A program made the translations under genes and the position numbers. The notes under the pieces were generated by a model that searched no databases, was not told the origin of the DNA, and worked only from the letters and a program-made list of their open reading frames with translations. Shown here piece by piece: positions 26,701 to 38,419 of a stretch of 64,000 bases of DNA. The stretch lies in NCBI GenBank assembly GCA_964019415.1, contig OZ025876.1, positions 4,103,293 to 4,167,292 on the forward strand, written 5' to 3'. The first letter of the stretch is position 1. Each line of letters opens with the position of its first letter. Source of the DNA: Ianthella basta (taxonomy: Eukaryota > Porifera > Demospongiae > Verongiida > Ianthellidae).

Positions 26701-29700
26701 AATACAATGTGTTTCAATCTGTTGATAATCATCAGTTGATCAAAACAAAGGTAAAAGTATGACTTTTATAGGGTATCTACAGGTGAAAAGGAAAGAGTGA
26801 CATAAACAGCCTCAGGGAGAAAAGAGGAACAGAAGGACATAATAAGACATAGGGTGACATAATGGTGGCATAGTAATGTGTGGCATAAGTGCATGCTTAA
26901 ATGGTGAGTAGAGTGCAATGGGGTCATGTAAAAATGAAAATTGGGCACTGTCCAAGGTCAGGCCACAGTCCATGCAGGTGCATGTGTGAAGTTTGGTACT
27001 TGGTGGATGTGTAGAGTTTCCACAATCCTTCAGTAAGAGAGCTTGGGCATGATGCCCTTGACTAAGACAGACGCTCACTCCACTTGGTGTCCAATCTTCC
27101 AAACATGCACAGCAATGCCGTTCTTCCTGTCACACTGCTGCTCTGTGTTGAGTGAGTCACTTCTTCAGAGTTATCCCATCTCACCAATGTACACATGTTC
27201 GCTTTCACTGCAGGGTACTTCATAGACAACTCCTTTCATCTCCAGCCTGGGGAAGGGCTATTCCACTTTCATTACAGGTTTTCTCAATTTGCCCCAGTGC
27301 CCATCAATATGGTCATCAATCAGACCTCCTTACATGCCCTATAAAAGTCACGATTTTACCTCAGTTTTGTACAACTGATAAAGATCTATGGATCAAAACA
27401 TCGACTGCCTTGATCTGCTCCAGTTCCCATCTGCTCATCACACTTACACTGAAACTGAGAACTATAAGATGTAGGCTACCATAATGATACTGTAGCACAT
27501 TGTATTATTATGGGTACAAACCACCTGCAATTTCTGCTGCTGCCTTTGGCAGTCCGAGATCAATTGAAGCTAGAAGTAGCACATTGCACTTTAAAGACTA
27601 GCATCTCTGCAAATAGCTCCATTTTACTCCATATCTTATAGTCACTGTGACTGGTTTATGTGGATGTGTCTGCAGATGTTGGTAAAGTTTAGATGCTCTG
27701 TTAGGCCAGTAACACTTCTCATCTATATACACAGGATGGTTGGTCTCTGTTGCACCTTTCCGCCAACCGTGGAAGCATTAATCTTGTGGACTGGTTGATT
27801 GAAAAGTATAATTTTGATGTACACCAGTGGACAAAGGTGAATGATGCACTCAAAAGCACAAGAGTCAGTAAGCTGTTCATCCCCACAGTCAAGCTGTACT
27901 ATCTCTTTTATATTGTTCTGTCTGTGTTGCCTCAAATGTTTGCATAGACAAATTTACTCACATTTATCTCAATGTAGGATGATTGTCACTGTCTACTGGT
28001 GGCTGCCAATCAAGGAAATGCCGAGTTGTTTCATCATTTGGCTAACACGTACAATTGTGACCCTCACACATCAGTAAGCAATGCTATAACACCACATCCT
28101 AAAAACAGCAATGTTATTTACTGTATATATATATTGCAGTTTCTCTAAGATGACTAGATGAACTCAACCCTTTCCTTACATGTATGTACTTTGATTAACA
28201 GGACAAGCGTGAGCAGACTTCTCTGCATTTAGCGTCTGCTGGAGGGCACCAATCTCTTGTGAAAGATCTGATTGAAAGGTACCATCTGGATCCCAATGCA
28301 GTGATGAAGGTATATATGTAGTGCATGCTAAGGGGTACACAATGAAGCCATAGGACAAAATTTAAGGCTAGAGTATTAAATTCTGCAATTTCTACTGCTG
28401 TACAGGACATGGCATTTGCGGCACACTTTAGCATTCTATCATGCATATAAGCTATGTGAACACTGCATTTCCCACAGTTAGTTGAAACATCAGCAATGCA
28501 AATTAACTGGCCCATATTAAAATATGTTTATCCAGCTAGGAGACATGCTCCACCAGATGCAGATAGATTTCTACCTGTTGAGCTAGCAGCTTTTTATATG
28601 ATATAGCAAGGAGCAAGGCAATCCTGTACTAGCCTTATGATGATCTGAGTGTTGTTGACCTATATATGTACTGTACAGAGTGTGAGCCTTACAGGTGCTG
28701 TAGCTAAAGTGATTATGCCAGATAACTACAGTATGTATAGTGTTGCAGTTTGCTCACATTCAGGCTAATCCACATCTGTTTGCATAACATGAGCTAATGT
28801 TTCCAACATGCATGCATTGATTGTGTTAGCAAGGACATAGCAATAGTTAGTGTTGGAGATTATGGTTGCCCTTTACTTATGTTGTTAGTCATCTGTACTT
28901 ACCCATCGCTTATGTCGTGAGAACTGGTTAGAAGTTGTGGCAAAATCAGTGCTAAGAAAATGTAATCACTATTAATTGAGATGTGATCACTGATTTCAGC
29001 AATTGTACGCCTTGTTTCTGGCATCATTTATGTTTGGCTGTCTTACACATTGATTTTTATATATGCTGTTGTGTGCATATTTGGATTGAATTGGCGATAT
29101 GTGTCCAGGAATGTATTCATCTTGCTATCTGACTAAGCAAGCAAGAATAGTGTTATTTCTGCTACAGCCATGACCATTACAGATGACATGCTCTAAGGTG
29201 TGAACTCTCATGAGCTATGTTTGCCTTCAGTCTGGACCAGATCATGTCCAATTTTACTGTAGTCTGAAAACATAATGGAGACTACTGACTAAGTGCATTG
29301 GAAATTCTAGTAAAGAGGTGCTCATGCTGCAGTTGAGTGGATGAGTTATCATATGTTTTTACTCCATTAGATAACTGTGTAATGTCCTTGATGTACATCA
29401 GCTGAATGCATTTAGTGCATTGTCAAATAGTTTCATGTAATACTCATGAATTCTGATATGCAACAGTCAGGCTCTGGAGATCTTCTGTAAGTACCCAGCA
29501 ACTTCTTCATCTGTTGTCAGAATGGCAGCATTGGTGTCTACAGTGTTCATGCTCACATGCAGTCCCTTTTCAAGTAGTCTTTTATACGTCTATTAGTTCA
29601 CCATAAGGCTTCTTACTGATGGGAATAGCCAGGCAGTGCATGACTCATAGTGTTCATATGCAGGATGGATGGAATGCCGTGCAAATGGCTGCTTTCAATG

Positions 29701-32700
29701 GGCACGTATCCCTTGTGAGAGACCTGGTTGAGACATACCATGGAACGGTGCACCAAAAGGCACAGGTGAGTCACACAGTCACAGATGTCGCAATCACTGA
29801 TATGTCAAAGGTGTTCAGGACAGCAGTGTCACATATATCTTGGGCTTTCAAAATGCCTTCCTTCTTCCTCAGGGTGGCAGAACTGCAGTTCAGCTCAGTG
29901 CAGCCTTTGGACACAAGGAGGTGGTGGAACTGCTGATTGACAAGTACAACATGTCTGCTACTGAGAAGAATGATGTGAGCTCATACTGCATTGCCTAGAA
30001 GTTGGTTGCTTACAGTTTGACACACTGAGATTCACTGCTTTCTGCATAACATTCACACAAACAGAATGGAGATAGTGCAATGAGTCTTGCAGCTTGCAAT
30101 GGTCGTCTTCAAATGCTGAGGCTAATGGTCAATAAATATGGCTGCAATGTGGAAGAGAGATCGAAGGTGAAACACTGGTGTTTGGCTTCTTGCAATCCGT
30201 CTTTGTTTATTGTGTCAGGTGCATATTGTACATATTATTGCAGAATGGCTACACACCATTGCTTGATGCGGCTCTGTTTGGCCACCTCCACATTGTCAGG
30301 GATCTGATTGAGAAGATGAATGCAGATGTACTGGCACAGACAACTGTATGTTGACATTGTGTCAAACATTTGTGAATGTGTTCATGTTTAGTCATGTGCA
30401 TGCTTAGGACCTGCGGAATGCCCTCCATTGTGCTGCTACTGGCGGCCACTTGGAGGTGATCAGGTACCTTATGCCCAAATTTGGAGACAACAAGTTTGAC
30501 CTGGACAACCTTGCTCAAAGCTGTCTCCACAAGGCAGTGAGGGAGGGCCACCCCAGGGTGGTGCGGTACCTCATTGAGGAGGGAGGGTTTGACCCCAACC
30601 TCAGGGACATGGTAAAGAGACATATATTGTATTGAGTACACTTTGGGCATGATCCCTTAATGCCAAGTGTACCTATTTCTGTGTGCAGGATGACCTAGAC
30701 TGCTTCCTTCTGGCCTGCTACAAAGGAAAACTGGTCGTAGTCCAGGAGTTGGTGAACAGGCACAAAATGGACCCCCATGTGGTGAATGAGGTGTGTATTG
30801 GTATGTATAACTTGTACGTATGTGTATGTAAAAGTTGTGTGTGCTGGTAATGCTGATTAATCATTCGTTCCAAAATTATTATTGGTCCCCCAAGAGTGGC
30901 TGGACAGGCATCCTTGTTGCTGCGAGATGTGGATATGCTGACATTGTCGGTGAGTTGATCACCAAGCACAGGTGTGACAGGAATGCAGCCAAACAAGTAA
31001 GTTGGGCATGGCAACAGTCAGGATAGCAGTGTACCTGATGCATTGCTGTGATTTAAACCACTCTTTGGATAACATGCCCTGCAGGATGGTCTGAATGCCC
31101 TCCACCTTGCTGTCCGTGGTAATCATCTAAAGGTAGTGAGAGCACTGGTTGGAGAGTTCGGAATGTCAGTGACCCACAGAGACATTGTAAGCCATACCTC
31201 TCTGTATTGTAGTCATAGCATGCTGCGCAGGTGTGTATGGAAATGGTCAATATCACTCTGGGTATAAATAATCCGTGTGGTAACATTGTATGCTGGAGTG
31301 TGGTGGCATTACTTTCACACTCATCCATCACTCAATTACTTAATGCCAATCTGCACTCAACCTATAGGAGACTACTACGTACTTTTCTCTTTTACTACAA
31401 CTTAACTTGGTCCTTTTCAACCTGTTCTTTTTTAAAGTAGAACATGGTGAATTAGCACCTCCAATGTGTATTTTCCTCACAATGTAGAAAGGGAAAACTG
31501 CTCTCCACCATGCGGCAGAGAATGGCAGCAAGGAGTGCTTGAAGCTCTTGGTCCATGAGTACAGTGCAGACCCAGAAGAAAAGGATCTTGTGGGTCATTA
31601 GCTGAATAGGACATCATTCAATTTCACTGCTGTACGTGTTTATCCATCAGTTTAGATAAAGTGAATGTAATGATGAGCGTTTCCTTACTTGTTTTACTAC
31701 TTTTTTCTCTTGAAAGAACTAATTGTATCTCATTCTTTGCTTGAGACTTAGTCAAGCTTCATATTGTCTTTCATTCATTTCCTATGTCACACCTTATGAT
31801 CTAGGTACTAAAGTGTTTGTGTGAGGGCCTCAGTTAAGTACTCTAACACTACTTATCTTTTATCTGCTTGCTCAGTTGGGCAAGACAGCCCTCCATGAAG
31901 CAGCCATCAAGGGTAATGCTGAGATGGTGTCCTACATGATGGAGCAAGTGAACCCAAATGTAGACGCCAGGGATTTGGTGAGTGGGATTGTCTACAATAA
32001 CTCAATACTTACCTAATTTGACCATGCATTTGTACATTTTTGATCATGCCAATCAGTGAAGCAACTGTTGGTTCCACAGGGAGGCGGAAACGTCGTAGAC
32101 AATAGTGTTTTAGAAGAGCTCTAAGTCGTAAAGTGAATATTGCATTACCAACGTACTCTTGCACACACACTGTATTCTTTTGCAAGAATTCTCACCTTTT
32201 TTCAGGGAGCTAAGAATGAAAGGCACACAGCAGCCACTCAAGCCACCTTAAGGAACTAGGGGCCTTGTTGTTGTGTCATTCCCAGTTTTATGTTCCACAC
32301 TGTAGATCCTCCACACCCCTGTCCACTTGGCTGCTCATCATGGCCATGTTGAAGTGCTGAGAGTTCTTATTAAGGGCTACCATGCCGGCAAGATGGTCAA
32401 GGCAATGGTGAATGAATGCCAAATACTGAGAACTTGAATCACCCTTCACACCTGTGTGCATGTACTGACACGTACTTATTATGTTCATGTACAAACAGTA
32501 ATGAATTTATATACACTTACATTCACTCTCTGTCTATTTTACTTACAGCATGGCCAAGTACCCCTCCACTATGCAGCTGATGGTGGTCATGTTGACACCA
32601 TTAGAGCTCTAGTGACAGAGTTCCAGTGTCCACCTGACTGTAGGGACAATGTAAGTGGGGTCTACACATCAAATAATGTTTCTATGTACATAACCATTAA

Positions 32701-33909
32701 CATAATAATAACACAGTGGAACCTGTCTAAGATTGTCACTGTGTAATGTACTGCAATCTACCTCTGTAGAGCGGCCACCTAGCTCTCTATAAAGGTCAGT
32801 TACATCTTGCCCATGGGTGGCTGTCTTAGACAGGTTGCACTGTACAGCAGAAGTGATGTAGGGCTTTCATGGAAATCTTTAGTTATTGCTAATAAGTTAG
32901 ACTAAGTGAATTTATAGTTTACTGTATTGAACCTAGCTGCCATGAATAGTAAATTAATAGTCGTATTATGATGCCACCTGTAAGTTACTCTTCCCACTAA
33001 AGACTGTCTAACTTGTGTGGCTACGTATAATTCTATTGTTTCATTGCTACTCAGCAGCACTCTATAGGGTATAACATACGTATCCTGTAAGTGTCCAATG
33101 TGCCAGTCTCTTGTTTGCATGCATGATTTGTGATTGCACAAGTGGAATGCATAAACTTATTATGGATGGCAACCAGAAGCTGTTTGGTAATGTGAGCCTA
33201 CACAAGTTGCATAGGATCCTTGTGTCTGAGCTTCAATTCATCGCAAAATATCTATAGCTATCCAGTGTAGTTCCTCCATTAGTACTGCAGTATTGAGTAC
33301 AATCTTGCAATTGTGTGGCTGTAGGATGGTAACACTGCGCTGCACCATGCTGCCAGCAGTGGGAGGGTGGAGGCAGTCAGAGTGCTGGTGCAGGAGTTCA
33401 AGTTGGAGCCAAACACACCTGACAAGGCAAGATACTGTCAACAGTAATGCAGCACAATAGTCCAGTACATCACTAGCATTACTCAGTGTGCTATACCCTA
33501 ACTTGTCTACCCTGGCCTTGTGTTATGTATACGCTGAGACTCTTATCTTTGGAGGTAATGTGTGGGTTGCTAATTTGTGTGCAATATCCTTAGTCACTGA
33601 CAATGTTGCCCATTGTTGTTCTGTACTGTAGGGCAGTTCTGTACTGTAGGGTAGTTGTGTACTGTAGGGTAGTTCTGTACTGTAGGGTAGTTCTGTACTG
33701 TAGGGGTAGTTCTGTACTGTAGGGTAGTTCTGTACTGTAGGGTAGTTCTGTACTGTAGGGTAGTTCTGTATTGTAAGGTAGTTCTGTACTGTAGGGTAGA
33801 TTCTGTACTGTAGATGTTGTCTTTACTGTAGGGTGGAAACACACCTATGGACATTGCCTTATCGAGTGGGAATGACTCACTTGTTTTAGCTCTTCTGGAG
33901 ACATCTTGA
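20759..33909 (+). CDS. Gene B: ankyrin-repeat protein, 25 exons, about 861 aa
   Basis: Exons: 20759-20868, 21013-21064, 21148-21252, 21473-21574, 21662-21763, 21846-21944, 23791-23889, 25873-25977, 27735-27836, 27978-28073, 28202-28309, 29664-29765, 29873-29974, 30065-30166, 30244-30345, 30408-30611, 30689-30790, 30895-30996, 31085-31186, 31488-31589, 31876-31977, 32306-32407, 32549-32650, 33325-33426, 33832-33909. It matches gene A exon for exon; exon 1 is 6 nt longer. Frame is open throughout and the protein ends LALLETS-stop. It is the tandem duplicate of gene A. From exon 13 on, both exons and introns are much closer to A than the 5' half is, which suggests later gene conversion. Its 5' introns are swollen by mobile elements (introns 6, 7 and 8). 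The intron after exon 24 begins with GC, as in A. No clear AATAAA follows the stop. Ankyrin-only; role as for A. Confidence 0.83.
21315..21403. repeat. Near-perfect hairpin in gene B intron 3
   Basis: A foldback with arms of about 42 bp (TCAGAAAGGGTTGGTTCTCC and its complement) and almost no loop. It is absent from the gene A counterpart intron (9615-9725), so it is a young insertion. Confidence 0.85.
21966..22069. mobile_element. 104-bp foldback MITE in gene B intron 6
   Basis: The arms AGTTATCGCATGGCC and GGGGCCATGTGATAACT pair along most of their length, with the inner CGCTAATTTATC / GATAAATTAGCG also paired. Gene A lacks it. Confidence 0.7.
22070..23790. other. Gene B intron 6, expanded part
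   Basis: The gene A intron is 416 nt and this one is 1846 nt. 22865-23215 holds degenerate short repeats of TTATCACC / GGTGATA and of CTTTTGATCTT...TTGTCAC. No exon seen. Confidence 0.45.
23931..24192. mobile_element. 262-bp foldback element in gene B intron 7
   Basis: Arms of roughly 110 bp are near-perfect inverted repeats (CTAGAAATACTAAAAATTTT at the left, its near-complement at the right), with a short unpaired centre. Absent from gene A. Confidence 0.8.
24399..25113. mobile_element. TIR element of about 715 bp in gene B intron 7
   Basis: The arms share CACTATGTTCACCAATGTTG and continue outward and inward for about 60-70 bp in inverted orientation (24399-24470 and 25045-25113). The interior is GC-richer, with repeated GCTCGCTTGG / GCTCGGCC blocks near 24700-24840, and has no recognisable transposase. 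Outer limits are approximate. Confidence 0.6.
25978..26709. other. Gene B intron 8, left part
   Basis: Gene A intron 8 is only 212 nt. This intron is 1757 nt, mostly because of the retroelement relic that follows. No exon seen here. Confidence 0.45.
26710..27440 (-). mobile_element. Retroelement relic with a GIY-YIG-like end (Penelope-like)
   Basis: On the minus strand about 27236-27060 reads GVVYEVPCSESEHVYIGEMG, then a stop and further fragments including NGIAVHVWKIGHQVE. This pattern (VYxxPC...YIGETG, later NxxAxHxWxxxH) is the GIY-YIG endonuclease tail of Penelope-like elements. Stops show it is dead. The region is flanked by an inverted pair of about 60 bp (26712-26775 and the complement of about 27332-27400) sharing TGACTTTTATAGGG, compatible with the unusual terminal repeats of these elements. 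Absent from gene A intron 8. A LINE with a similar tail is the main alternative. Confidence 0.5.
28310..29663. other. Gene B intron 11
   Basis: 1354 nt, no exon seen. Parts near the 3' end align with gene A intron 11. Confidence 0.5.
32713..32843. mobile_element. MITE in gene B intron 23, internally deleted
   Basis: Counterpart of 16797-16976, with the ACAGTGGAACCTGTCTAAG terminus and its inverted partner kept and about 50 bp of the middle missing. Confidence 0.65.
33619..33813 (+). repeat. 18-bp minisatellite, 11 copies, at the last gene B 3' splice site
   Basis: Eleven copies of TTCTGTACTGTAGGGTAG (one 19 nt, some with single changes) end 18 nt before the true acceptor TTTACTGTAG|GGTGG. 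Each unit carries CTGTAG|GG, which matches the acceptor context. Gene A has two copies. Confidence 0.95.
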
Positions 33910-36856
33910 GCAGTATTCAGGTTATATTACTTTGAATATCGTGTGAACTCATATACGGTGCCATTAAGTTAGGTTACCACAGTAGAGATAGTAGGCTGTA
34001 GAGACTGGATGCAACTTCTGCAATGTGCTGTATTGTACAGTATAATGTGCTATAATTATTACTAATGAATGTCATACTACGTTCAAGCAGGAAGTGATGA
34101 GCAATATACAGCTGTGATGGGGATGGTTTGCAGGGCATTTCACCTCGAGAGCCTTTGTCAACTGCTAACTGAGTTAGCTAGCTGTTTGAACCTTACAATT
34201 CACCTTTAATTTATGAGTGTAGCTACCAAATCAGCATACTACGTACTTGCATACCTTTTGTGAGAAGCAGTGTTGTAGCACTAACACACCGTGTAACGTT
34301 CTGACTTATTGATGTTGATATTTGATTCTGGAGACGTACGCATGTGCCACTGTCGTGGACATTTTTATACTGGCATGTATTGACTCTTATCCTCCCAACC
34401 CAACCTCTTTCACATTGTTGCTGACAATTTTCACTGCATGCATAATCTGAGACTAATTAATTCACCATCTTATATAATTAATAACTGATCATAATTTCAG
34501 TTTTACCGGCAAGCTGTACATACATTACACTGGAGGTCAAGGGGTAAATGTATGTACTTGTGCGCGCATGCATTTGGTACATAACATGTGTTGATGTGAA
34601 GGAGCACCTGTTATATGTCATGCAAGCTGGCCTGTAAGTTGAGGCTGTTCCCATTTAAATAACCACATGTACTTGAATCACTAAGTGTATGTCCTGTGAG
34701 CTGCATGACGTATATAACTGCTGCTTTGATCGGACACATCTTTTTTGGAAAAAGGCCTGCATGGAGGGCGGGGAGGGGGGGGGGGGTTCCAGGCTTGTAC
34801 ACAAACGAATGCTTATATATAGGTTGAAGGTAGTCAGCATGGGTTGAAACTAGTCTGGCCCACTAGACCGTCGACGTCCCGTAAGCGCCCAGTAGGCGCG
34901 TCCCTTCCCTTCTGCACCTGTAGGTGTTTATGTGGGACGGTCTAGCAAGCCAGACTAGGGTTGAAACTGGAGCCTGCAATACTATATACAGTGATATGTA
35001 ATTCCAGTGAAATGCTGGGGAGGGAGCTTGAGTGCATGCTTGTGTGAAGTGTGCGTGCGAGGTTGTCATGCTGGGAGAGGCACCATGTGTGTCTGTTGAC
35101 ATAGTTGATGGTGACATGACAGTGAAGGTGGTGTCACACTTATTATAATTATAAGGGTGATTGAGGGAGTGACAGTGGGGGGTGCATGCAGGGAGTTCTA
35201 AGGTATGGACAGGTGGCCAACAGGTGGTCGAGGGATGCTGTGGTGGTGCCTGGAGCAGCTGGGTGTTATCATGAATTGTAGATTTCTGATATTTATGAAG
35301 GCCTTTACTAAGATAGGTTGTGTGTGAGGGTACATGATAAACTGAGTGAAGAGTTTGGTGTTAGGTTGGGTTGAGGCAGGATGTGCTCTCTCAACTTCGT
35401 TGGTTTTGCTGCTCATTAATGGTGTGGTGACTGGGATGCATGAGGGGAGATGTGGTACCGGTGTATAATGTGGTGGTGATATGGTTGCGCCCACTTCAGT
35501 TCTACAGCAAGCATGCAAGGTCTGCCTTTTTAATTTAATGTTCTTGCTAGACCACTGCATAGTCTGCCACTTGTGAGGAAGTAATGGATCACCACTTTCC
35601 GAGATGATTCCATGGCTGGGTCAAAGAGTACCTACAGTACCTGCCAAGTACCTGCAGATTGTCATTAAGGTTCAAACAATATAATGTATTATGGAGAATG
35701 TGGAGTGCCCAGGACAGTCTATCCGAGTGTGCATGGCATACTTAGTATGCTATACACTTAAGCTTGGAAATGCATTGCATCAAAATCCATGGCATAGGCC
35801 CTCTCTCCTGTAGTGAGTTCCACTTGATCCTGCATGATACCTCAGGGTAGGATTTTAAGGTAGGTCTTAGCGTGGTTCCAACCCACACTTGTGCATGCTC
35901 CACAGTTGTTTCTCTAGCGTTTTACATCACACCCTGCTACATAGCAGGCAATGCTAACTGTCAAACTTGACTCTACAATGCCTGTCAAATGAGATTCTTC
36001 TAACATCTCACACATACATCTGCTAGCTATGTATCACTTGCTCACCAGCGAGGCTCCTAAGTTAGCTTGCAGCTACTATATTATGTAATCATTGTAGACC
36101 TCTTATATAGTGTGCATCAGTAGCAGCTTATTGATCCACTGCACACCTATCTAATGTATTGGTCCAGTGCGGTCGGTCAGTTCTGGTTTGAAAATTATAC
36201 ATGGCCTACACGACACATAATTAAGTGCTGTTTTGCCTAGTGGAGTTTCTGCATTGATTTTTTGCTTGTGTCATGTCACTGCATGGCCACTTCTGCGAGA
36301 TTCCCAAGTTCTTGTGGTGTCACATCTGATTGAGGGAGTGACAGTACATGGGGGAGGCATGCTAGTTTTGCTGCAAGGGTTATGAAAATTGAAAGTTATG
36401 GGGGTAATAATATGAATTGGTAATGGTCAACACCTGCCAGTAGTGTAAATTCTCCAACTCATGCAGTTGAGCCCGTACTGAAATGTTTTCGTGTAAGATT
36501 ATTATAGTCAAACCTGTTCAAAAAGGAACTAGATGCTGAGAAGTAGTCTGTTTTGGAATCAGATGATGACACCTGAGAAGCTAGTGTCACGCATAACATA
36601 CCCTGATCATGCATGCAAGATACTTGTGGTCAAAGGCATAGAGAATTTTGGAATCTAACACGTGAATGGCATTATTACTGCTACATCAACGCATCTTATA
36701 GGCAATTATGATAAAGTGCAATGTTTTCAGCCATGCAATTTATCAGCACAACTGGCACAATATTACTGATCCAGCAAATATTCAAATAACATGAAGTACA
36801 TGTATTATAAGTGCATGTAAAGATATGGAAGTAAATGCAAATATACAATGAACTTG
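33910..36856. other. Intergenic between gene B and the BEN-domain gene
   Basis: No convincing exon on either strand. The part up to about 34639 aligns with the 3' flank of gene A. A pure G run lies at 34775-34786. The rest has no feature I recognise apart from the MITE at 34851-34957. Confidence 0.5.
34851..34957. mobile_element. 107-bp MITE, TAGTCTGG family, perfect 10-bp TSD
   Basis: Termini TAGTCTGG and CCAGACTA, with subterminal CTAGACCGTC / GACGGTCTAG. The flanks are identical direct repeats GGGTTGAAAC (34841-34850 and 34958-34967). Its relatives lie at 44943-45234 and 47592-48419. Confidence 0.85.
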
Positions 36857-38347
36857 CTAGATATGTACGGTACTATAAGTTGACCTGTTCAGCTGACGGC
36901 AGCTACTGTCAATGGCTTGTCTGTATGGCCTCCAGTCATCTTTCTCATCTTGTCCTGAGGAAACAGGGTAAATGGAATAGACAGCTTCTTTGATTGCAGC
37001 CATTCTTCTGGGGGACAGAGGCCTTTTGTTCATTTTGCCTGAGCAGTTGGAACATGCCCTCTCCCTCCTGGTGTAGGCCCTTCTGACTAGCTGCACAGCT
37101 AGGTTCATCTGCGATTTTGCTGCTTCATGTGATTCTGAAATTACCTCCTGCTTGAACACTAGTGGCGAAGTGGATCCATAGTTGCGAAAAACTTTATCCA
37201 GCTCAGACAGCTCATCTTCACAAGATCTAGTCATGGCTTGCAATTGGTGGTTATGTGCTCTCCATGGTTGGGGCATGCAAGGGGTGGGGTGATGTGGTAT
37301 GCGGACAGATTTTCCAGGTGGACAAGAGGATTTTGGGATGCTATGATGCAGGTTTTGGGGAATGTGGTTGGTAGGTAGGTGCCACAAAGATCGGCTTGAT
37401 CTGGGTGGCTGTGATGTGCATGGATTGTGAGCAGCCGGGTATGGTGAGAAATGGGGCTGAACAGGTGGATGGGGAGTGGGAGCCAGCGGCCGTGATGGGT
37501 GCAGAATGGGGGCAGGTGAGTAAGATGGATAGGGGATGGGAGTAGGTGGGTAAGATGGATACATGGTGGGCACAGGTGGGTAGGATGGATACAACATGGG
37601 AGTGAGTGGGTAGGATGGATACAACATGGGAGTGGGTGGATAGGATGGATACAGCATGGGAGCAGCTGGGTAGGATGGATTTGTGGTGGGAGCAAGTGGG
37701 TAGGATGGATTCTTGGCGGGAGCAGGTAGACTTGATGAGTAATGTTTGTAGCGTTGTAGTGAAGGTGAAGGGGAGGAGTACAATGAAGAAGATGAAGGTG
37801 GGCTATAGCTAGGGGATGGGCATGAGCTAGGAGACAGTGGATCCTGCAGCTTAGCAGATAGTGGACTAGAAGGTGGGGATGTGAGGTCAATGATGTTCGT
37901 GATCTCACCAAAGATCGTTCTGGGCATTCTTGCAGTTGTTTCACTGGTTTCTGCTTCCAACTTTCCTGCAAATTTGGTGAGTGAGTCAGACCCCAATCGC
38001 AGCGGTTTACCAGCTGTACGCTTCGCAGCCCTGGGATTCGCAGTTTTGTTTATGGATTTCAAAGCTTCGGACTTCTTCGTGCTACACTGCGAAGCCCTCT
38101 TCTTGGCGTTGCTTGGCGGGGACTTGTGTTGGGTTCTGCTTCGCTTCTGTGGAGGTTCCCTGTCCAATAAGTCTTTTTCTTTTACCCGATAGCGACAGGA
38201 GCTTAAGTTACCTACAACTCCCATCCCTACAGTGGCACGGCTCATGCCTCCCAAGTCGTGCTTCACGTTCACTTGCTTCTTCACCTTGGCCTTAGCCTTT
38301 GAATCAAGCCATTCCACTGCTGTTCTGTTTCCTTTCAGTCCAGCCAT
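36857..38347 (-). CDS. BEN-domain protein, uninterrupted ORF, 496 aa
   Basis: The first in-frame ATG is at 38347; the frame is open from an upstream stop at about 38437, so a start farther up would need a GTG or a 5' exon (an AG directly precedes the ATG). Domains: a basic Lys/Arg-rich N-terminal part including PPQKRSR; NIIDLT at about residues 151-156, a good SUMO-interacting motif; a Ser/Pro-rich stretch; eight tandem 10-residue PSYPxxPxxY repeats at about 214-293; and a C-terminal BEN-like domain at about 417-496 (LVRRAYTR, RPLSPRRMAAIKEAVYSIYP, DDWRPYRQAIDSSCRQL). BEN domains bind DNA or chromatin proteins and are mostly repressive, so a nuclear chromatin regulator is likely. The gene is divergent from gene C, with about 815 bp between the start codons. 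The single long exon contrasts with its neighbours and could mean retroposition. Confidence 0.75.
   Translation of the reverse strand: MAGLKGNRTAVEWLDSKAKAKVKKQVNVKHDLGGMSRATVGMGVVGNLSSCRYRVKEKDLLDREPPQKRSRTQHKSPPSNAKKRASQCSTKKSEALKSINKTANPRAAKRTAGKPLRLGSDSLTKFAGKLEAETSETTARMPRTIFGEITNIIDLTSPPSSPLSAKLQDPLSPSSCPSPSYSPPSSSSLYSSPSPSLQRYKHYSSSLPAPAKNPSYPLAPTTNPSYPAAPMLYPSYPPTPMLYPSYPLTPMLYPSYPPVPTMYPSYPPTPIPYPSYSPAPILHPSRPLAPTPHPPVQPHFSPYPAAHNPCTSQPPRSSRSLWHLPTNHIPQNLHHSIPKSSCPPGKSVRIPHHPTPCMPQPWRAHNHQLQAMTRSCEDELSELDKVFRNYGSTSPLVFKQEVISESHEAAKSQMNLAVQLVRRAYTRRERACSNCSGKMNKRPLSPRRMAAIKEAVYSIYPVSSGQDEKDDWRPYRQAIDSSCRQLNRSTYSTVHI
37469..37708 (-). repeat. 30-bp coding minisatellite in the BEN gene
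   Basis: Eight consecutive 30-nt units encode PSYP(x)2P(x)3. All keep the frame, with Pro-Ser-Tyr fixed in most units and the variable residues drifting. Confidence 0.85.
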
Positions 38348-38419
38348 CTGTGTCTCTGTCAACACTGATTTTACGCTGCAGCTGGGTTTCGCACCACACG
38401 AAGAATTGCACGACGTCAC

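Noticed and set aside
27152-27484. A 110-residue plus-strand open frame
   Set aside because: It is antisense to the retroelement relic, whose recognisable motifs are on the minus strand.
37231-37971. A 246-residue open frame overlapping the BEN gene
   Set aside because: It is the alternative frame of the 30-bp coding repeat and the surrounding Pro/Ser-rich region; codon periodicity and domains support the longer frame.
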